Below, piece by piece: positions 1 through 12,490 of a stretch of 64,000 nucleotides of DNA. Position numbers and translations under genes: made by a program. Where the stretch lies: assembly GCA_021234155.1 (NCBI GenBank), contig JAJEKV010000020.1:17723018-17787017 (forward strand). Reading direction: 5' to 3'. Positions within the stretch are counted from its first letter, which is position 1. Each line of letters begins with the position of its first letter. The notes under the pieces are model-generated. The model saw only the letters and a program-made list of their open reading frames with translations, did not search any database and was not told the origin of the DNA. The DNA is from Isoetes taiwanensis (lineage: Eukaryota; Streptophyta; Lycopodiopsida; Isoetales; Isoetaceae).

Positions 1-746
1 GGGTTGAGCTTCTTCCTCAACCTTGGCTTTTCTTTTTTCCTTCACAACATACACAGGTTCTTGTTCATAATCAGGATAGAAAGGATCTGAGACATGTGGG
101 TGGCAAGTGTCAGGTAGGAAAGATAGCTCTGCAGATATAGAAGTAGCTTTGGCAAAGGCTTTATGTATGGAATCAAAACCTTCTTGGTTTTGGATCCTAA
201 GCATTTTCTTGTGAATTCTTGGCCTAGGAGCTAGACCTTTGATAAAAGCAGCTACAAAGAAGAGAGATGGAGTGGGGATATGACTCTTTTGGCATTTTCT
301 AAGGTAGGCACTGAATCTTTCAACATATTGGTTGATGCTTTCTCCACTTCGAATGAGAAAGTTTGAGGCTCATTGGCAAGCTCTTGTGGTTGTGACTTTC
401 CAAACCTGCTCAAGAACTGTTCTACAAGACTCTCATAAGTATTAGTAGCCATAACAGTAGTAACATGTTCACACCATGCTTCAGGTTCATTAGATTTCAT
501 ACATTTCACAAATTCAGAGAACTTACAACCTTCTTTATTACCATAATCTTTGTAGTAGTCTTCAAATGTCTTCAAGAATTGATTGGCATTCATCTTTGGG
601 CTCAAAAATAGGAGGAGTAATTGGCGAGTTCAGTTCAAAAATAGGAGGCTGATTCAAATTAGGAGGCATATTGCTTGAACTGGGCATTCCAATGGGATCG
701 ATGGGGTTACGGAGCTTGATCTGCTGCTTCTCCTACTTGGAGGCAT
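1..746 (-). pseudogene. gag: gag, N-terminal part, C family (C0)
   Basis: This is the N-terminal part of the capsid polyprotein of a Ty3/gypsy element. The likely start is the ATG at 746-744 (MPPSRR), about 40 bp inside the primer site, matching MAPRRN in the B family. An open stretch at 252-605 (minus) carries the retrotransposon-gag core with NANQFLKTFEDYYKDYG, CKFSEFVKCMKS, AWCEHVTT and TYESLVEQFLSRFG. The frame breaks before 605 and again near 250. Several breaks fall at CAG/CTG sites that read differently in the second copy (30060-30810), so they may be sequence errors. The zinc-knuckle region lies outside the window. Confidence 0.8.
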
Positions 747-786
747 GTTTTTCTATTTCGGGGTGAGTTCTTAATTTCCGGAGGGA

Positions 787-804
787 AATCTGGTAGGACC
801 TCCA
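787..804 (-). promoter_or_regulatory. Primer binding site of C0
   Basis: Three T residues after the LTR end (CAACA), the minus strand reads TGGAGGTCCTACC. From memory this is close to the complement of a plant tRNA-Gln 3' end (two mismatches in the first 13 bases). The same site follows the 5' LTR in all three families. Confidence 0.6.
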
Positions 805-807
805 AAA

Positions 808-3396
808 TGTTGGAGATTATCACAGGTGGTCTCCAAGCGGGGGCCTTACAAGGGTGTTTTGATGGTCGGGACCTCGGATCACTTGAGGTGATCAATGCAC
901 CTTTGCAAAACATCTCTGAATTTTAAGGAAATACCAAATCCACTAGAGTCCCTAAAGCAAAAAGAAACTAGCGGCACTCAAACATTCACCAAACCATGCA
1001 TCTATTTCAAAAGCACTTGAAATCTTTACCAAGGTATGCTAGCCAATTCGAAAACTTTGTGAAAAGTCTACGGGCAAAATGCTTCTGATTTCTCACAAAT
1101 CAAAAACATACATTTGGGTCAATTTTTGGTCAATGGCCGGACGGTGAGCTCGATTTTGCCAAATGCTAACCAATGATCTTCTATGGTAGAAACAAATTCC
1201 CACACCTAGGTGTGCTCACTGTAGAGTCATGTGCATATGCTCACTTAGTTCAAACAAAGCTTGAATTCTTCTTTGAAACATGCATTAACAGAGTTTCAAT
1301 GGCAATGTCCATGCTTGTCCTTGCACTCTAATTGTCAATCCCCTTTCTTTTGTTTTTCTACGCTCTTAATACTTCACTCTTGGCGCTTCTAATAGTTACT
1401 TGGATGCTAGAAATGCCTACAAACTAACGGATGATTTGAAGAAAAGATCTATTCTTAGTCTTTTCCAAAGGACATATGCCCGAAGTCGTTTCAATTTTAT
1501 CTCTAACTATGACTTAAACAAACACTAGTTGTATTCTGCTCAATTCCTTTATGCTCAATTGTAAATGACAATGCAGTAAAATGAGTTTAATCATAGTTTC
1601 ACGATCTTTTCCCAAATTCCGATTTTCATTAAGTCAAAAGCGGCAAATTCACAACACAAGGTGTTCAAGAATGTCATTTGGATCACCCAAGAACAACTCA
1701 ATCAAAATAAACTTCAAGTTTCAAAGATTCAAGGATATTTCATCACATATGCCTCAGTTTTGATTTCCGGCGGGAGGATCTTACGCAAAAGCTCTGGCGT
1801 AGGCGTCCGCGACTTCCGTTCACGGTCTTCAAATCCGCTTATGGCCCTCGAAAAAAATTGATAGAACAAACCCCTTTTAAAATCCCACATCTCGGCGGAT
1901 CTTGGCAAATTCGCAATCAATGCCACGGTTTTGGTTTAATTGAAGCTGTTCTTTAGGTGGAGTAGGACAAAACCGAGCCCAGCGAGATGCAATGATTGCC
2001 GTTTGGCTCTTGAGAATGGAGGTTTCTTGGCAAGTTCAAATTTTAGGGTTCAATGATATATCCATCGGTAGAGATCAAAAATCAGATCGGGTGATATATA
2101 GCTCGATCTAGGTGGACTTGTAAATTGGCGTGTCTTGCCCCGTGGGATCCGGTACCTCCGCCCCTGCGCCCGGGTGAGCCCGTGGAGGTCTTGGATAGGC
2201 TGGAAAGGAATCTAGGGGGTAGAATAGGAATTTTTTTGTATTTTTTTTGGCAATGGGCACGGTTCCCAAGAAATGAAATTTGAAGGTCTATATAGGGTCT
2301 TTTTTGGAGATTTTTTGTGCCAGGTGGCATATTTTCATGGGAGCTTCAAGATGGCAAGGCCAAATTTTGGAAAAATAATACTTTGATTTTTGTTCAAAAA
2401 AGGATGAATGGGCAAAGTCAATGGTGATGTGTGTTGGTCAAACAAGGCATTTTGCCTGGATGGAATTTCAAGATTTCAAATGCCCCTTGATATTTTGATG
2501 ATGAGGTGGCAATAGGTGAAAATATAGTGGAGAGGTGGAAAAAATAGGTCAACTAGGGTAAACAAGGCTAGTAGGTTCACTTCCCAAGGTAATTTGATCA
2601 TTAGGTTGACCAATTTTGAGTTTGGTCAAAACTTGCCTAGTCATCATTTGATGATGTGGAGTGATGTGATGATGTGGAAATTTGGTGCTTAGGTGGCAAC
2701 ATGATGAATGAGACATGAAAGTGGCAAATGATGAGTGGACCAAAGTAGCTTTGGAGGTGATGACATGTATATCTAGTCATCATGCCATGTCACTTAGAGA
2801 TGGTGACTAGGCATTTTTGTGCTTTTTTGTGTTTTTTGTGCTTAGCACATATTTTTTTTTGCTTTAGCTACTTGGTATGAAGTGTGTGATAATGGAATGG
2901 CAAGGCATGAGATGAAAATGATGATATGGAACTTGATGCTAGGCAACTTTTAGGTTTGACAACTCCCTTGGAAAATGTGCCCTAGGTAATGGTAGGTCAA
3001 CTATGAAACAAATGGTTACATATGAAATACATGATGGTATAGGATGTGAAAAGGCAATGAAGGTGAAAAAATAGGATAAAGGATGATGGTATGATGGAAC
3101 AAAAGGCAAATAGAGAATCATCACAACATGAGAAAGATAAATACCATATCATAGCTTGCCATCTTTCACGGGGGTCTTCCAAACTTCACAAGTGCCTTGA
3201 GAGCTAGAGAATGCATTCAATCCTTGGAGTTTGAGTTGTGAACTTGTGTCTTGACTTAAAGTCATCCTTTGAGTTCTTCATCGGCATCTTTGGTCTTCAA
3301 ATCTTTTGGTTTTCGGTATTCTTGGTCTTCAAATCTTTGCACAGTGATATTGCTTTCGGGGAGCCTTGTATATATTTACTGCTATAGCGGGCAACA
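808..3396 (-). repeat. 5' LTR of C0 (about 2.59 kb)
   Basis: On the minus strand the LTR begins at 3396 with TGTTGCC and ends at 808 with CAACA, giving the TG...CA ends of LTR elements. Copies lie at 30869-33462 and, truncated, at 23000-24811. A TATA-like motif (minus, 2288-2294, TATATAGACC) is the best promoter candidate. A GATCAC-N5-GTGATC hairpin lies near 875-895. Open frames of 60-80 codons inside it have no coding features. Some stretches resemble the B-family LTR (for example around 2790-2870), so B and C are sister families. Confidence 0.85.
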
Positions 3397-3583
3397 ACTT
3401 CTGCCAAAAAATTCTCAGGTCGGGGATATTATTGGCCTACTGATTTAAAGATTGTTATCTTGCTATAAAGTCTTGCCACAAAGTGTCGGATATTTGGCAA
3501 AAGGATCCTCCTTCCGGTTTGCATTAAATCCCATCATTTTCTCGGGACCCTTCAAATATGGGGATTGGATTATATTGGCCCTA
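3397..3583 (+). pseudogene. Integrase fragment of element D (left copy)
   Basis: A plus-strand fragment of A-family integrase covers the zinc-binding N-terminus: KILRSGYYWP, then CHKCQ, then the stretch before the first catalytic Asp. It is bounded on the left by the C0 LTR end (GGCAACA) and on the right by the B1 LTR start (TGTTGCC). The last five bases, CCCTA (3579-3583), are the target duplication of B. Frame breaks here (3527, 3545) sit at sites where the right copy has CCAGCTGC and CTCCAGGACC, so they are likely sequence errors. The rest of D is at 54763-58374. Confidence 0.85.
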
Positions 3584-5878
3584 TGTTGCCCTGCTATGGC
3601 AACATGGCAAAGTGCCATCAAATCTTTTTTATGTTGCAGGGAAAAAGAAGATACTATGTTGAAGAACCAAGTGAAGACATTGAATTGGAATCAAGATCAC
3701 ACATTGAGAGGACCTAAGCATCTAGAAGTTTGGAAGACCCCTATGAAGTTTGCAAGCTATTAAAGTGGTATCTTTTTTTCTCCTTCATGTTGTCATTTCT
3801 ATTCTCCTACCTCACACTCCCACATTTCCAACGTTCCATTACCCCATACTATCATACATCTCACACATAGCCTTTTGTTCCATAGTTGACCTACCACTAC
3901 CTAAGGCACATTTTTCAAAGTTGTTACACAAAAGGATTGCCTAAGCATCAAGTTCTACATCATATTTTTTTTCATCATATCATTCCATTATCACACACTC
4001 CATACCATGTGGCTATAAAAAAAAAAAAAAAGCATTTGAAAAGCTAAACACGAGTTTGCCTAGTCACCATCTCCAAGTGACATGGCATGATGACTAGATA
4101 CATGTGTCATCACTTACAAAGCCACATTGGTCCACTCACCATTTGCCACTTCCATATATCATTCACCAAGTTGCCACCTAAGCAACAAGTGTCCACATCA
4201 CCACATCCTCCATACCATTACATCACTCAACATCATTCCATCATCATATCACCTTGCATCATCAAATGATGACTAGGCAAATGTTGACCAAACCCAAAAA
4301 GTTGGTCAACCATAAGATTGAAATGATTGATAAATGTGCCTATTAGCCTTGTTCTCCCTCCTTGCCACCTCACCAAATCCATGTCTAATGCCTACTCACC
4401 CCATTCTTTTTTTTCCTACAAAAATCAAAAGTATGGCATTTGAGAGTTTGATGATACCACTGATAGCCCTCATGGAATCATGCCACGGCACAAAAAAATT
4501 TGAAAAAAAGAGTGCATATTGACCTTCTAAATGGCTTTCTTGGGAAACGTGCTTCATTTGAAAAAATGGCAAAACCTACCTACATCTACCCCCATCTATC
4601 TACCCTCTCATCCTCACCTTAAGTGGCGTCCCCCACGGCATGCCAAGTCAAAACACGAGCCGAGCTTGGCGTGGGAGGAGACCACGTAATCAAAGAGAGG
4701 AAAATAGCTCTCTATTTATACCTTAGCCTCTTTTCTGATTTTTTGCACGTGGGATAATTGCTCTCAAGAAAACTCAGGAACCCTAAAATGTGACTTGCCA
4801 AGAACTTGTTTTTTGTCGATTGAACCAAAGCAATCATTACATTGGCTAACCATTCTGTCTGTTACACCCAAAGAAATGTCTAAACCAACCAAAAACATGG
4901 CCAAGATCCCGAATTTGCAAGATCCGTAGGAAGCGAGTTTTTAAAGGGGATTCATTCAGCGAGAGAAAAGTGTGGGCTTTTAAGTGATTCAAAGGCAAGT
5001 ACCGAAGTGTGAAGTCGGAATTGATCTTTGAGAGTTCCTCCTGCCTTAAGAGATCTATCACGAGGCATATTATGATTGATTTGTATCCAAAAATTCACGA
5101 TTTGTATGTTTTAGAGATGTCATGTTGATTGATCATCTTGATCATTGACATGACGTCAAATGTGATGACTTTGATTCAGTTTAATGAAAATCGACCTTGG
5201 AAAATATCATTTGATGCATTTGTGTTTGAATTAATTCTAGAAATGGGGAAGAAAAAGCCATACCTCACCACGGTGGCATACAAAGCTCTAGCAGCATTGG
5301 TACAATTATTTAGGAAAGGAAAAGCTAAAAAGGGGGAGAAAAGATCAACCCCATCGATGTTTTAAAAGTCTGTCATACTTTTCATGATCATTAGATGCTC
5401 GGACATACTTCTCAAATTACAGGTGACTTTTTAGCCACGAAAATAGCATGCTCTTATTGTGCGGGCCTCGTGTTCCTTTATCTAAATTTAGTTGGATCGA
5501 AAATTCATCACCATTCTCATTTTGGCAAAATTGAGTGCACCGGCATCGATCCATTGACCAACTTAGACTTAGTCAAGAATCATTATTTCTCACCTGTAGT
5601 GAGGATTCTTTGCATAGACTTTCTCCAACACTTTCTTCAGATATCATGGTGACATGCTATGCTTGTTTGGGTTCAAAATGTTGAATGCATTAATTTACGT
5701 ACTGTTAGAATAAGACTAGCTTTTTGGCTTTTGGGAAACTAGTGAAATCTTGTTTTACGGAAATTTAAAAAGAGATATTTTAGCCGCAGTGATCACCTCA
5801 AGTGATACGAGGTCCTAGACCAAGATTAGTGCTTCTTTGACACGAGGTTGGTGGTTTTAGCCAGTTTTGCCATCAACA
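3584..5878 (+). repeat. 5' LTR of B1 (2.3 kb)
   Basis: It begins TGTTGCCCTGCTATGGCAAC (a hairpin) and ends GCCATCAACA. A TATA-like CTATTTATACC lies at 4712-4722, soon after an ACGT-containing stretch. An A-tract is at about 4018-4031. GATCACCTCAAGTGAT is near 5792-5808. It is nearly identical to 33650-35950 and 52452-54762. Confidence 0.9.
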
Positions 5879-5881
5879 TTT

Positions 5882-5899
5882 TGGAGGTCCTACCGAGAT
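5882..5899 (+). promoter_or_regulatory. Primer binding site of B1
   Basis: TGGAGGTCCTACCGAGAT starts four bases after the LTR end. By memory it resembles the complement of the tRNA-Gln 3' end, with two mismatches in the first 13 bases. This would be where the tRNA primes minus-strand DNA synthesis. Confidence 0.65.
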
Positions 5900-5924
5900 T
5901 TCCACACTGGTTTTCAAAGAACTC

Positions 5925-6265
5925 ATGGCTCCTAGAAGAAATGAACAGCAAGAAGCTCGGAACCATTGGAACCCACAAGGATTACATTTGGTTGTGGTAC
6001 AGCCAAATTGTGCAATCCCACGGTGTTTTGAGCTAAGTTTGCCCATTACTCCACCCATATTTGAACCAACTATGAATGCTAACCATTTTTACCAAGGTAT
6101 TTGATGAATATTATAGAGATTATGGTTGTAAAAAGGGCTGTAGGTTTTTTGAGTTTAAGAGATGCATGAAATCTGATGAGGCATATGCTTGGTGTGAGCA
6201 TGTGACCTCAGTTATGGGTACTGATACATATGAAAGTCTTGTGCAGCAATTTTTGGCTAGGTTTG
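5925..6265 (+). pseudogene. gag: gag 5' part of B1, interrupted by A1
   Basis: The capsid polyprotein starts at the ATG at 5925 (MAPRRN in the right copy). The frame is broken twice. Around 5990 the right copy reads GTTGCAGCTGTGG, and at 6085 this copy has TTTACCAAGG where the right copy has TTCTGAAGG. From about 6100 the gag core is readable (DEYYRDYGCKKGCRFFEF, YAWCEHVTS, YESLVQQFLARF). It stops where the A1 LTR begins. The protein continues at about 16512. Confidence 0.8.
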
Positions 6266-8232
6266 TGTTGACCCTAAACCTGGCTTATAGGTCAACCACA
6301 AGAATCCAATTCAAGTTTTCACTCAAATTGGGGTTAGGACCTCCAGATCACTTAAGGTGATCAGTCTATGCAAGAAAATTCCAAAGATAAGTTCAAAAAG
6401 TTTGAGTTCTATACCTTTCCCATTTTCAAAAAATGGTACCTTTGCCAAAACAATTGTAGTGTTGGGAAGCAGATAGATGTTTTGAGTCAGATGCTGTAGA
6501 CTTGGTCAAAAAAGTTGTAGGTAACCGACAGCAAAGCCTCTGACCAAGTCAGAGACTCAATCTGTGAGTTATTCGAGCTCAAAGTGAGGTCAAATTTTGG
6601 TCAATAGAGGTCAAATGAAAAGCTTGATCGAGGAATTGAGATTTAGAGTTGCCAATCACTTTTTTGGGAATTTCAAAGTAGGTAGATTGCAATGATCTTT
6701 TGGGGAAGGTAGGCAAGCAGTCAAATACTAGTTTGGAGGTGTATAGGTATTTTTGTATTTGGATTTAGCAAAATACAATCTAGGCTTTGCTCAAACCCAG
6801 AAGCATTTTTTTGAATTTGAGCTACACTTGGTATTTTGAATGATTTCAACTCCTTTGGCTTTCTTAACACCCAAAGATGAGTGGGCGAACCAGACCAAGG
6901 GCTAAAACACCCAGAGATTTTTCTATAGAATTTTTGTGGTGAGAATTGCTAAGGAAAATATCAGGAGACAAATTCAACAACTTGGCGGTCAATTTGGATT
7001 GATATGAAGGTAGATATATCAAGATAACAATAGATAAGGATGCTTCATAGCTTCAAGTACAAGAAAATAATCATCAAAAGTCATAAGGTAATTTGAAAGT
7101 AATGTCAACTAAATCTTGTAGATCCGGTCGAGGAGAGCTCAAGAACTTCAAGGATCGTCCGGATCTTGCTTTCGGCAATGATCAATGTATGATCACGAAT
7201 ACTTCCAGGCCTTCAAAATCTTACATTATTGTTTCGGTATATATGTTTTTTGATTTACTTGGTTCGGCATTTTAGGGCTTAAATTTAGGCTTGATGAGAT
7301 GCTTAAGAAGCGGGAAATCTGAGAAATAGATAGGTTTTGAGTTCAATGATTCCATTCCGTGATTGAGCGAGGTTTCCATAATTAGGGTTCTTGAAGGTAT
7401 TTTTCGAGAAAAATCCAGCGTCACGATGTAGTATTTCTTGAGGTATATCCCAAAGAATATCTTTGTATTTATCAATTTTAGGAAGATAGGCCATGGTCCA
7501 TAAAGGGTACCACAAAAATAATTATGAGTCTTAACCCATTTTGGGTCTATGGCAACCCTAATTTCTTTGGGGAATATTCTAGATGGATAGAAAATGGGAT
7601 ATTAATGGAACATATTTGAGTGGCATAGGTACACATAATGGTAAAGAACAAGGAGGCACAAAAGCTTGTGAAAAAAAAGATTAGGCCAAGGGTATGTGGT
7701 AAGGGTGCAATATGAAAGAATGAAAATAAGGCAAAGGGGTATGAAATGGGTAAGACATCCATGGGAAAACAAAATGTGGTAAGAAAGGTACTTTTGGCAA
7801 GGCAAAATATGATTTGCAAAAGGTGAGCAAAAAGAAGAATATGAGTGTGAGGGAAAATGACTAGGGGAAATTCAAAAAGGAAGGTGAGAATAAGATATGG
7901 GGGGGTAGGCAAAAAATGGCTAAGGGATGGAACCAAATACCATGGGATCTTCTAAACTTTGAACTTCCAATCTTCAAAAATGCCTTCAAACTTCTTTTAA
8001 CCCGAGAATCTTCTAGAGCATATTCTTGACTAAGCACTTTGACCTTGAATAAAGTACCTCATGTGAGTTTTGAACCTTGAGCACTTGTTGACTTGAGAAA
8101 TGAACACCCTTTGACCTCCATATCAATGTTGACGCCAAGAATCTTCCAAACTTTGACCTAGTATTCCAAGATAAGTTGACCTAGTTTTGAATGCATGGAT
8201 CACAAGTAGCATGTTGCCCTTTGGGGGCAACA
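6266..8232 (-). repeat. 3' LTR of A1 (about 1.97 kb)
   Basis: On the minus strand it begins TGTTGCCCCCAAAGGGCAAC and ends GGTTTAGGGTCAACA. Near its 3' end (plus 6341-6361) is GATCACTTAAGGTGATC beside AGGACCTCCA, which repeats the primer-site motif in reverse complement. It matches 14538-16511, 36339-38302 and 44618-46580 closely, and 56471-58374 (inverted) and 59311-61323 more distantly. Confidence 0.9.
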
Positions 8233-9033
8233 TCTCATAAAAAACAAGAAAAAGGCTGGTCCCCTCACCCATATAATGTCAAAAGTGAATAAGTAAGGGG
8301 GTCTTCAACTTTGTACCAAAATTGTGCGTGATAGAGTAAAAGTGCAAATGTTGGTGATGGTGAAATGATGTAGGTGGGATATGGTGAGGTGAGAGAAGGC
8401 AAAAATGGATGTGAAAATGACAAGGTGATGATGGAGTGATGGTGAATGGAATATGGTGAGTGAGAAGAGATAAAAGTGAATGTGAATATGACAAGATGAT
8501 AATGAAATGGAGATGAAATGAGTGTACAAGTGTTTGAAACTTCGCCAAAACAAGAAAAATGTGTGTATCCCTCTTGATCTTCAACAAGTGCAACTCTGCT
8601 ATGATGGTAAAGATGAATGGTGCAGTGCTTTTCTTCTGTAGGGAATGAGAACAAGAATGAGGAGTTTAGATGGAAGGTAGGGCCACTTTATGGCGGATGA
8701 AAAACATGGAGGAAGAGTGCACTGTCATGGAAACACATAAACCAATTAGTCTCAAAACCTTGCAACTCTGCTATGATGGTGAAGGTGATTTTGCGAGTCT
8801 TTGCTAGGGTATGGAAAACAAGAATAGAGGATTGGATGGATGGTAGGAATGTTTAAGGCAATTGAATAAAAATGGAAGAAAAGAATGCTCCCTGCAAATG
8901 ACACTTGGTAGTTATTAGTATCAACCACATTTCTTGAGATCACTGTATTTGCACTACGGTCAAATCAACCTAAAAACATGAAACCAATTCTATTAGAGTA
9001 AAAGTGCTCCAAAAGTCAGTAACTGTTTCTATC
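8233..9033 (-). other. 3' untranslated region of A1
   Basis: This lies between the integrase end and the 3' LTR. It holds the GGCTG...CAGCC element (about 8254-8270), a GATG/GTGA-rich imperfect tandem repeat (about 8330-8530) and two copies of a GCAACTCTGC...GCAGAGTGC hairpin (about 8590 and 8761). Low-complexity open frames here (8265-8654 minus) come from the repeats. No env-like gene is visible. Confidence 0.7.
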
Positions 9034-10240
9034 TCATCGAAATAGTGTGCTTAAAGATCTAACTGATTTAACTACTTTAAACCTACCATAAATCTTCAAA
9101 CTTTTTAATGAGAGAATAGGGACAAGCAAGCATCTTTGGTCCCAATACCTTTTCAGTGCAAGATATTGATTGGATTTGCGGGGGCATTCACGAGGCAAAT
9201 TCTTGTAGCCAATAAGAGTTAGTACTGCAGGTTCGATTACTACAAATGGTCCTTCCCAAATATTGTCAAATTTGCCGGTGAGTCTTCCTTTGACTTGTTC
9301 CATTTGAGAACAAGCTCTCCTTGCTTAAAAGTGCCTTGTATTTTGTGTGCGACCTTGAATGCAACGGATCCTTGGCTTTTTCAGCAAATTGGTATTCTCG
9401 GCCTCCATCCTATACTCATCTAGGTGCAAAGAAAGCATCCAATCTCTCTTGCAAGGCATGTTCAAAAGGTAAACATAATTTATAAGCTAACCTCGGGGAG
9501 GGCAACTCAAGTTCCATTTGGTAAGGCGCCCTCTATGCCATAAACGAGGTTGAAGGGTGTATGATTTGTAGTTTTGTCTTGATAGTGACTCTATAAGCCC
9601 AAAGTGCATCCACTATTTTGACATGCCAATCTCTCTTGTTGATCTCAAGCTGTCTTACACCAAAGATATTTTTCAACACTTTGTTAGTGGCCGACTTGTC
9701 CATTACCTTGGGGATAGTATGAGGAGCTCTTGGTATGCTTGACCTTCAAGATGTCCATCAGGTTAGTAATAACTTCATTAACAAAGGCGTGCCCCTATCG
9801 AGAATGCTGGCCCGAAAGGAATACCAAACACGGAACAAACATACTCATGTAAAAATCTTTGCGGTTGTGGCGGCATGCTTTGTCTCAAGGGTATAGCTTA
9901 CGCCCATTTAGTAAAATAATCTGTGGCCACAATGATATCTTTGATGTTGACCTGCGAAGAAAGAAGGATTAATAGGGCCAATATAGTCTAATCCCCAAAT
10001 TTGAAAGGGCCCTGGAGATATGATGGGATTGAGGGCATTTGGAAGTAAAATTCTTTTGCTAAAGATTTGGCATTGATGGCAAGTCTTGATAATATCATAA
10101 CAATCTTTAAAAACAGTAGGCCAATAATATCGGACGAGAATCTTTTTTCTTGTAGTATCACCAGACAAAATGCCCTCCTAAATACCTTTGTGCATTTCCC
10201 TCGATGATTAGGCGGACTAACTTTCACTCACACATCTCAA
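9034..10240 (-). pseudogene. Integrase of A1, frame-broken
   Basis: Integrase inserts the cDNA into the genome. Readable pieces are the zinc-binding N-terminus with WPTVFKDCYDIIKTCHQCQ (9908-10168), the region before the first catalytic Asp (LDYIGPINPS), and near the C-terminus fragments of the GPY module (IWEGPFVVIEPA, LKRYWDQ) at about 9100-9300. Many one- and two-base changes break the frame, most at CAG/CTG positions that are intact in A2. No chromodomain follows the GPY module. Confidence 0.8.
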
Positions 10241-10918
10241 CAAGACTCCATCTCGGTTGACTTTGCACAAAACATTGTCTATCATCTTGAATTGTATGCA
10301 TTTATCCTTGAGTCTCCTTTTTTTGGTTTGAGGTGAGATTTGGAGAGATAACTCCATGTTGTAAAGGCGTCTCGATAGGTTGTTGCCACCCACCATCAGC
10401 TTGATCTTACGGAATTAACTCTACACACGAGCTACTACAAGTGAAGTATCAGCTGATATCCAACTCATCCTCATGGTCAAAAAATATATAAGGCAAATAA
10501 AGGCTAGGACTTGCGTACCAAATGTAATTCTTTTACTGAAATATCATAACTTTTGCAACTTACAAGCCCACCTTTGGATTTTTGGCTTATTGGTTGCCTT
10601 ACCAAATAGTAGACCCATTGGGTTTTGCTTCATGTAGACTTGAACTTGACTTTTAGGAGCAAGTGTCACGCCTATTGATAAGAAACATGAGGGCAGTGAC
10701 ACTTTTTCTATTCTAGTGTATCTCTCCTCTAGAGCGGACCATTGTTTACTTGCAAACACTATGGTGTGCTTTTTCCCCAAAATGGCTAACCCTATAGCTT
10801 TTTTAGTAACAGTAATATAAACTTCAAATGGTATATTCAAATCTGGTTTCCTCAAAAGTGTGGCTTCACATATGGATTGAATGAGAAAGTCAAAAGCTTC
10901 TTGGCATTTAAAGTTCAT
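10241..10918 (-). pseudogene. RT-linked RNase H and tether of A1, degenerate
   Basis: The open stretch 10544-10918 holds the RNase H that follows RT in gypsy elements: CQEAFDFLIQSI, PDLNIPFEVYITVTKKAIG, FASKQWSALEERYTRIEK, then WACKLQ. The motif that normally carries the first catalytic Asp (Y-T-D-A-S) reads YITVT, so the Asp is missing. The same is true in A2, B, C and E, so this is not a local error. The 10241-10543 stretch is the acidic tether to integrase. Confidence 0.75.
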
Positions 10919-11930
10919 GTGATGGGTATGTGCTTACTCTGGAACTTGGAGAACTTGCCTACCCTTGTCAATCTAGAAATAGGGCTCAAAATATGAGCAA
11001 AATTAGGAATATACATTCGAGAAAACTTGTCATACCAACAAAACTTTTGACACATTTTTAGATTCTTTGGGAGGTGCTAATTTTTGAGGGCTTCAATCTT
11101 GTCTTGAAAGCAACTGAATGCCTTGGTGGATACTTCATGCCCTAAGAGTTGTCCTTTTGATGCAAAAAAAGATGCATTTCTTTGGATTTAGATTGACTCA
11201 CGAGCTCCTGCATAAAGAACAAATTCTTGCAAGTAGCTCCACATGATTAGATGGATTAGAGCCTAAGCAAAGGTCATCTAAGTACACCTAAACTCTTCAG
11301 CAGACATTGATTTTGAAAATAACATCCATTGCCCTTTGGAAGGTGGCTGGAGCATTCATCAAACCAAAAGGCATTCTTGTCATAGCATATGTACCCGGGG
11401 AGTGATAAAGGAAGTCTTTGGCTGGTCTTCTTCTTTGATGCTGATCTGGATTTGAACCACGAGAATCCATCCAAAATGAATACACTTCCTTACACCAAAG
11501 ACATATAGGATCTCTTCTAGAAAAGGCAAGGGGTAACAATCCTTGATGGTAGCTTTGTTGAGATCTCGATAATCAATGCAAATTCTTAAAGCACCACTTT
11601 TCTTTCTCTGGGAACAATGCAAGATACCCATTGGGATTAATAATTTCAATAATCACACTGCATCTAACATCTTATTCAATTCATCCTTGATTAGCCCCAT
11701 AAGTGAAGCATTAATCCTCCTTAATTTTTGAAAAACAGGTTTACAACCTTCCTTGATTTTAATTTCAAATTGGCATACCTCAGTTTTGATACGATAATTG
11801 AATAGTCCTGGGCAAATACATCTTTTCTTTCTTCAAAAACATTTGTATGCTCTCCTGTTTTGATATTCAATCAAATCTCAACAAAGCGAGTTCTAGGGCG
11901 TACCATTTTTGTGATCACAATCTCTTGATC
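10919..11930 (-). pseudogene. Reverse transcriptase of A1, frame-broken
   Basis: Pieces of RT appear in three frames: ALRICIDYRDLNKATIKDCY and PLPFLEEILY (11380-11649), YAMTRMPFGLMNAPATFQRA (about 11297-11474) and the thumb/connection around 10950-11250. Breaks correspond to CAG/CTG or CCAGG sites in A2. For example, ACCCGGGGAG here is ACCCCAGGGAG at 41455, and CCACGAG at 11458 is CCTGAG in A2. The function is the same as the intact copy at 41196-41990. Confidence 0.85.
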
Positions 11931-12490
11931 TCCTTCTTTTTCGATGCATCAATGGTCAAAATAGGACAAAGTGCTTTTACTTCATTGTCATCAAGGTCAT
12001 CTTGAGGGAATAGCCCCTCGGTCAAATGTGACATGAGAGTTTCCCTACACGGGGCATCAGCCTCAAAATTCTTTTCTCTTGGAATATGGTGATCCTCCAT
12101 GAAGCAAAACTTGAGAGCACTCCCATTGCACGATTTTTCAAAAAAGCTCCATATCTGCATTCTTTTTGTTTGATAATCTCATGAAACTTGTGCGCAAATT
12201 AATTGTGAGTCACCATAAATATGGATATTGGCAATATCCATAGCTTTGGCTTCTTGAAGACACGCAATCAAAGCTTTGTATTACGCCACATTAGAAGTGA
12301 CTTGAGGAAAATTCTCCCTACTTTAGCTAAGAGTTTATGAGAAGAATCTTTCAAAATAGCGGGCATGATGCAACATTTAGTTTTTAGAGATACCTCCATC
12401 AAACCATAGAAAACACGGTTGGTCCTTGTTTCTTTGGGAAGTGCACACTCCATAATAAGGGGAACCATTTCATATTTCCTTGGTTTGGTG
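11931..12490 (-). pseudogene. Plant/archaeal-type RNase H of A1, upstream of RT
   Basis: Fragments of an RNase HI-like domain are visible: the FDGGIS-type start (about 12400), the GDSQLI region (about 12205-12225) and HIPREKNFEADAPC (11915-12160). In A2 the set of D, E, D, D residues is clear. The domain lies between protease and RT, which is unusual. Confidence 0.7.

Larger units (their letters stand above)
1..3396 (-). mobile_element. C-family Ty3/gypsy element, 5' part (C0), cut by window start
   Basis: Only the first part of gag (1-746), the primer site and the 5' LTR (808-3396) are in the window, in minus orientation. The rest should lie to the left, as the matching C1 element shows at 23000-33462. 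Its LTR ends in GGCAACA at 3396, directly against the integrase scrap of element D. Confidence 0.8.

Noticed and set aside
2082-3182. Short frames inside the C LTR (and 32101-33194) as small proteins
   Set aside because: No conserved domain; they are inside non-coding LTR and differ between copies by frame.
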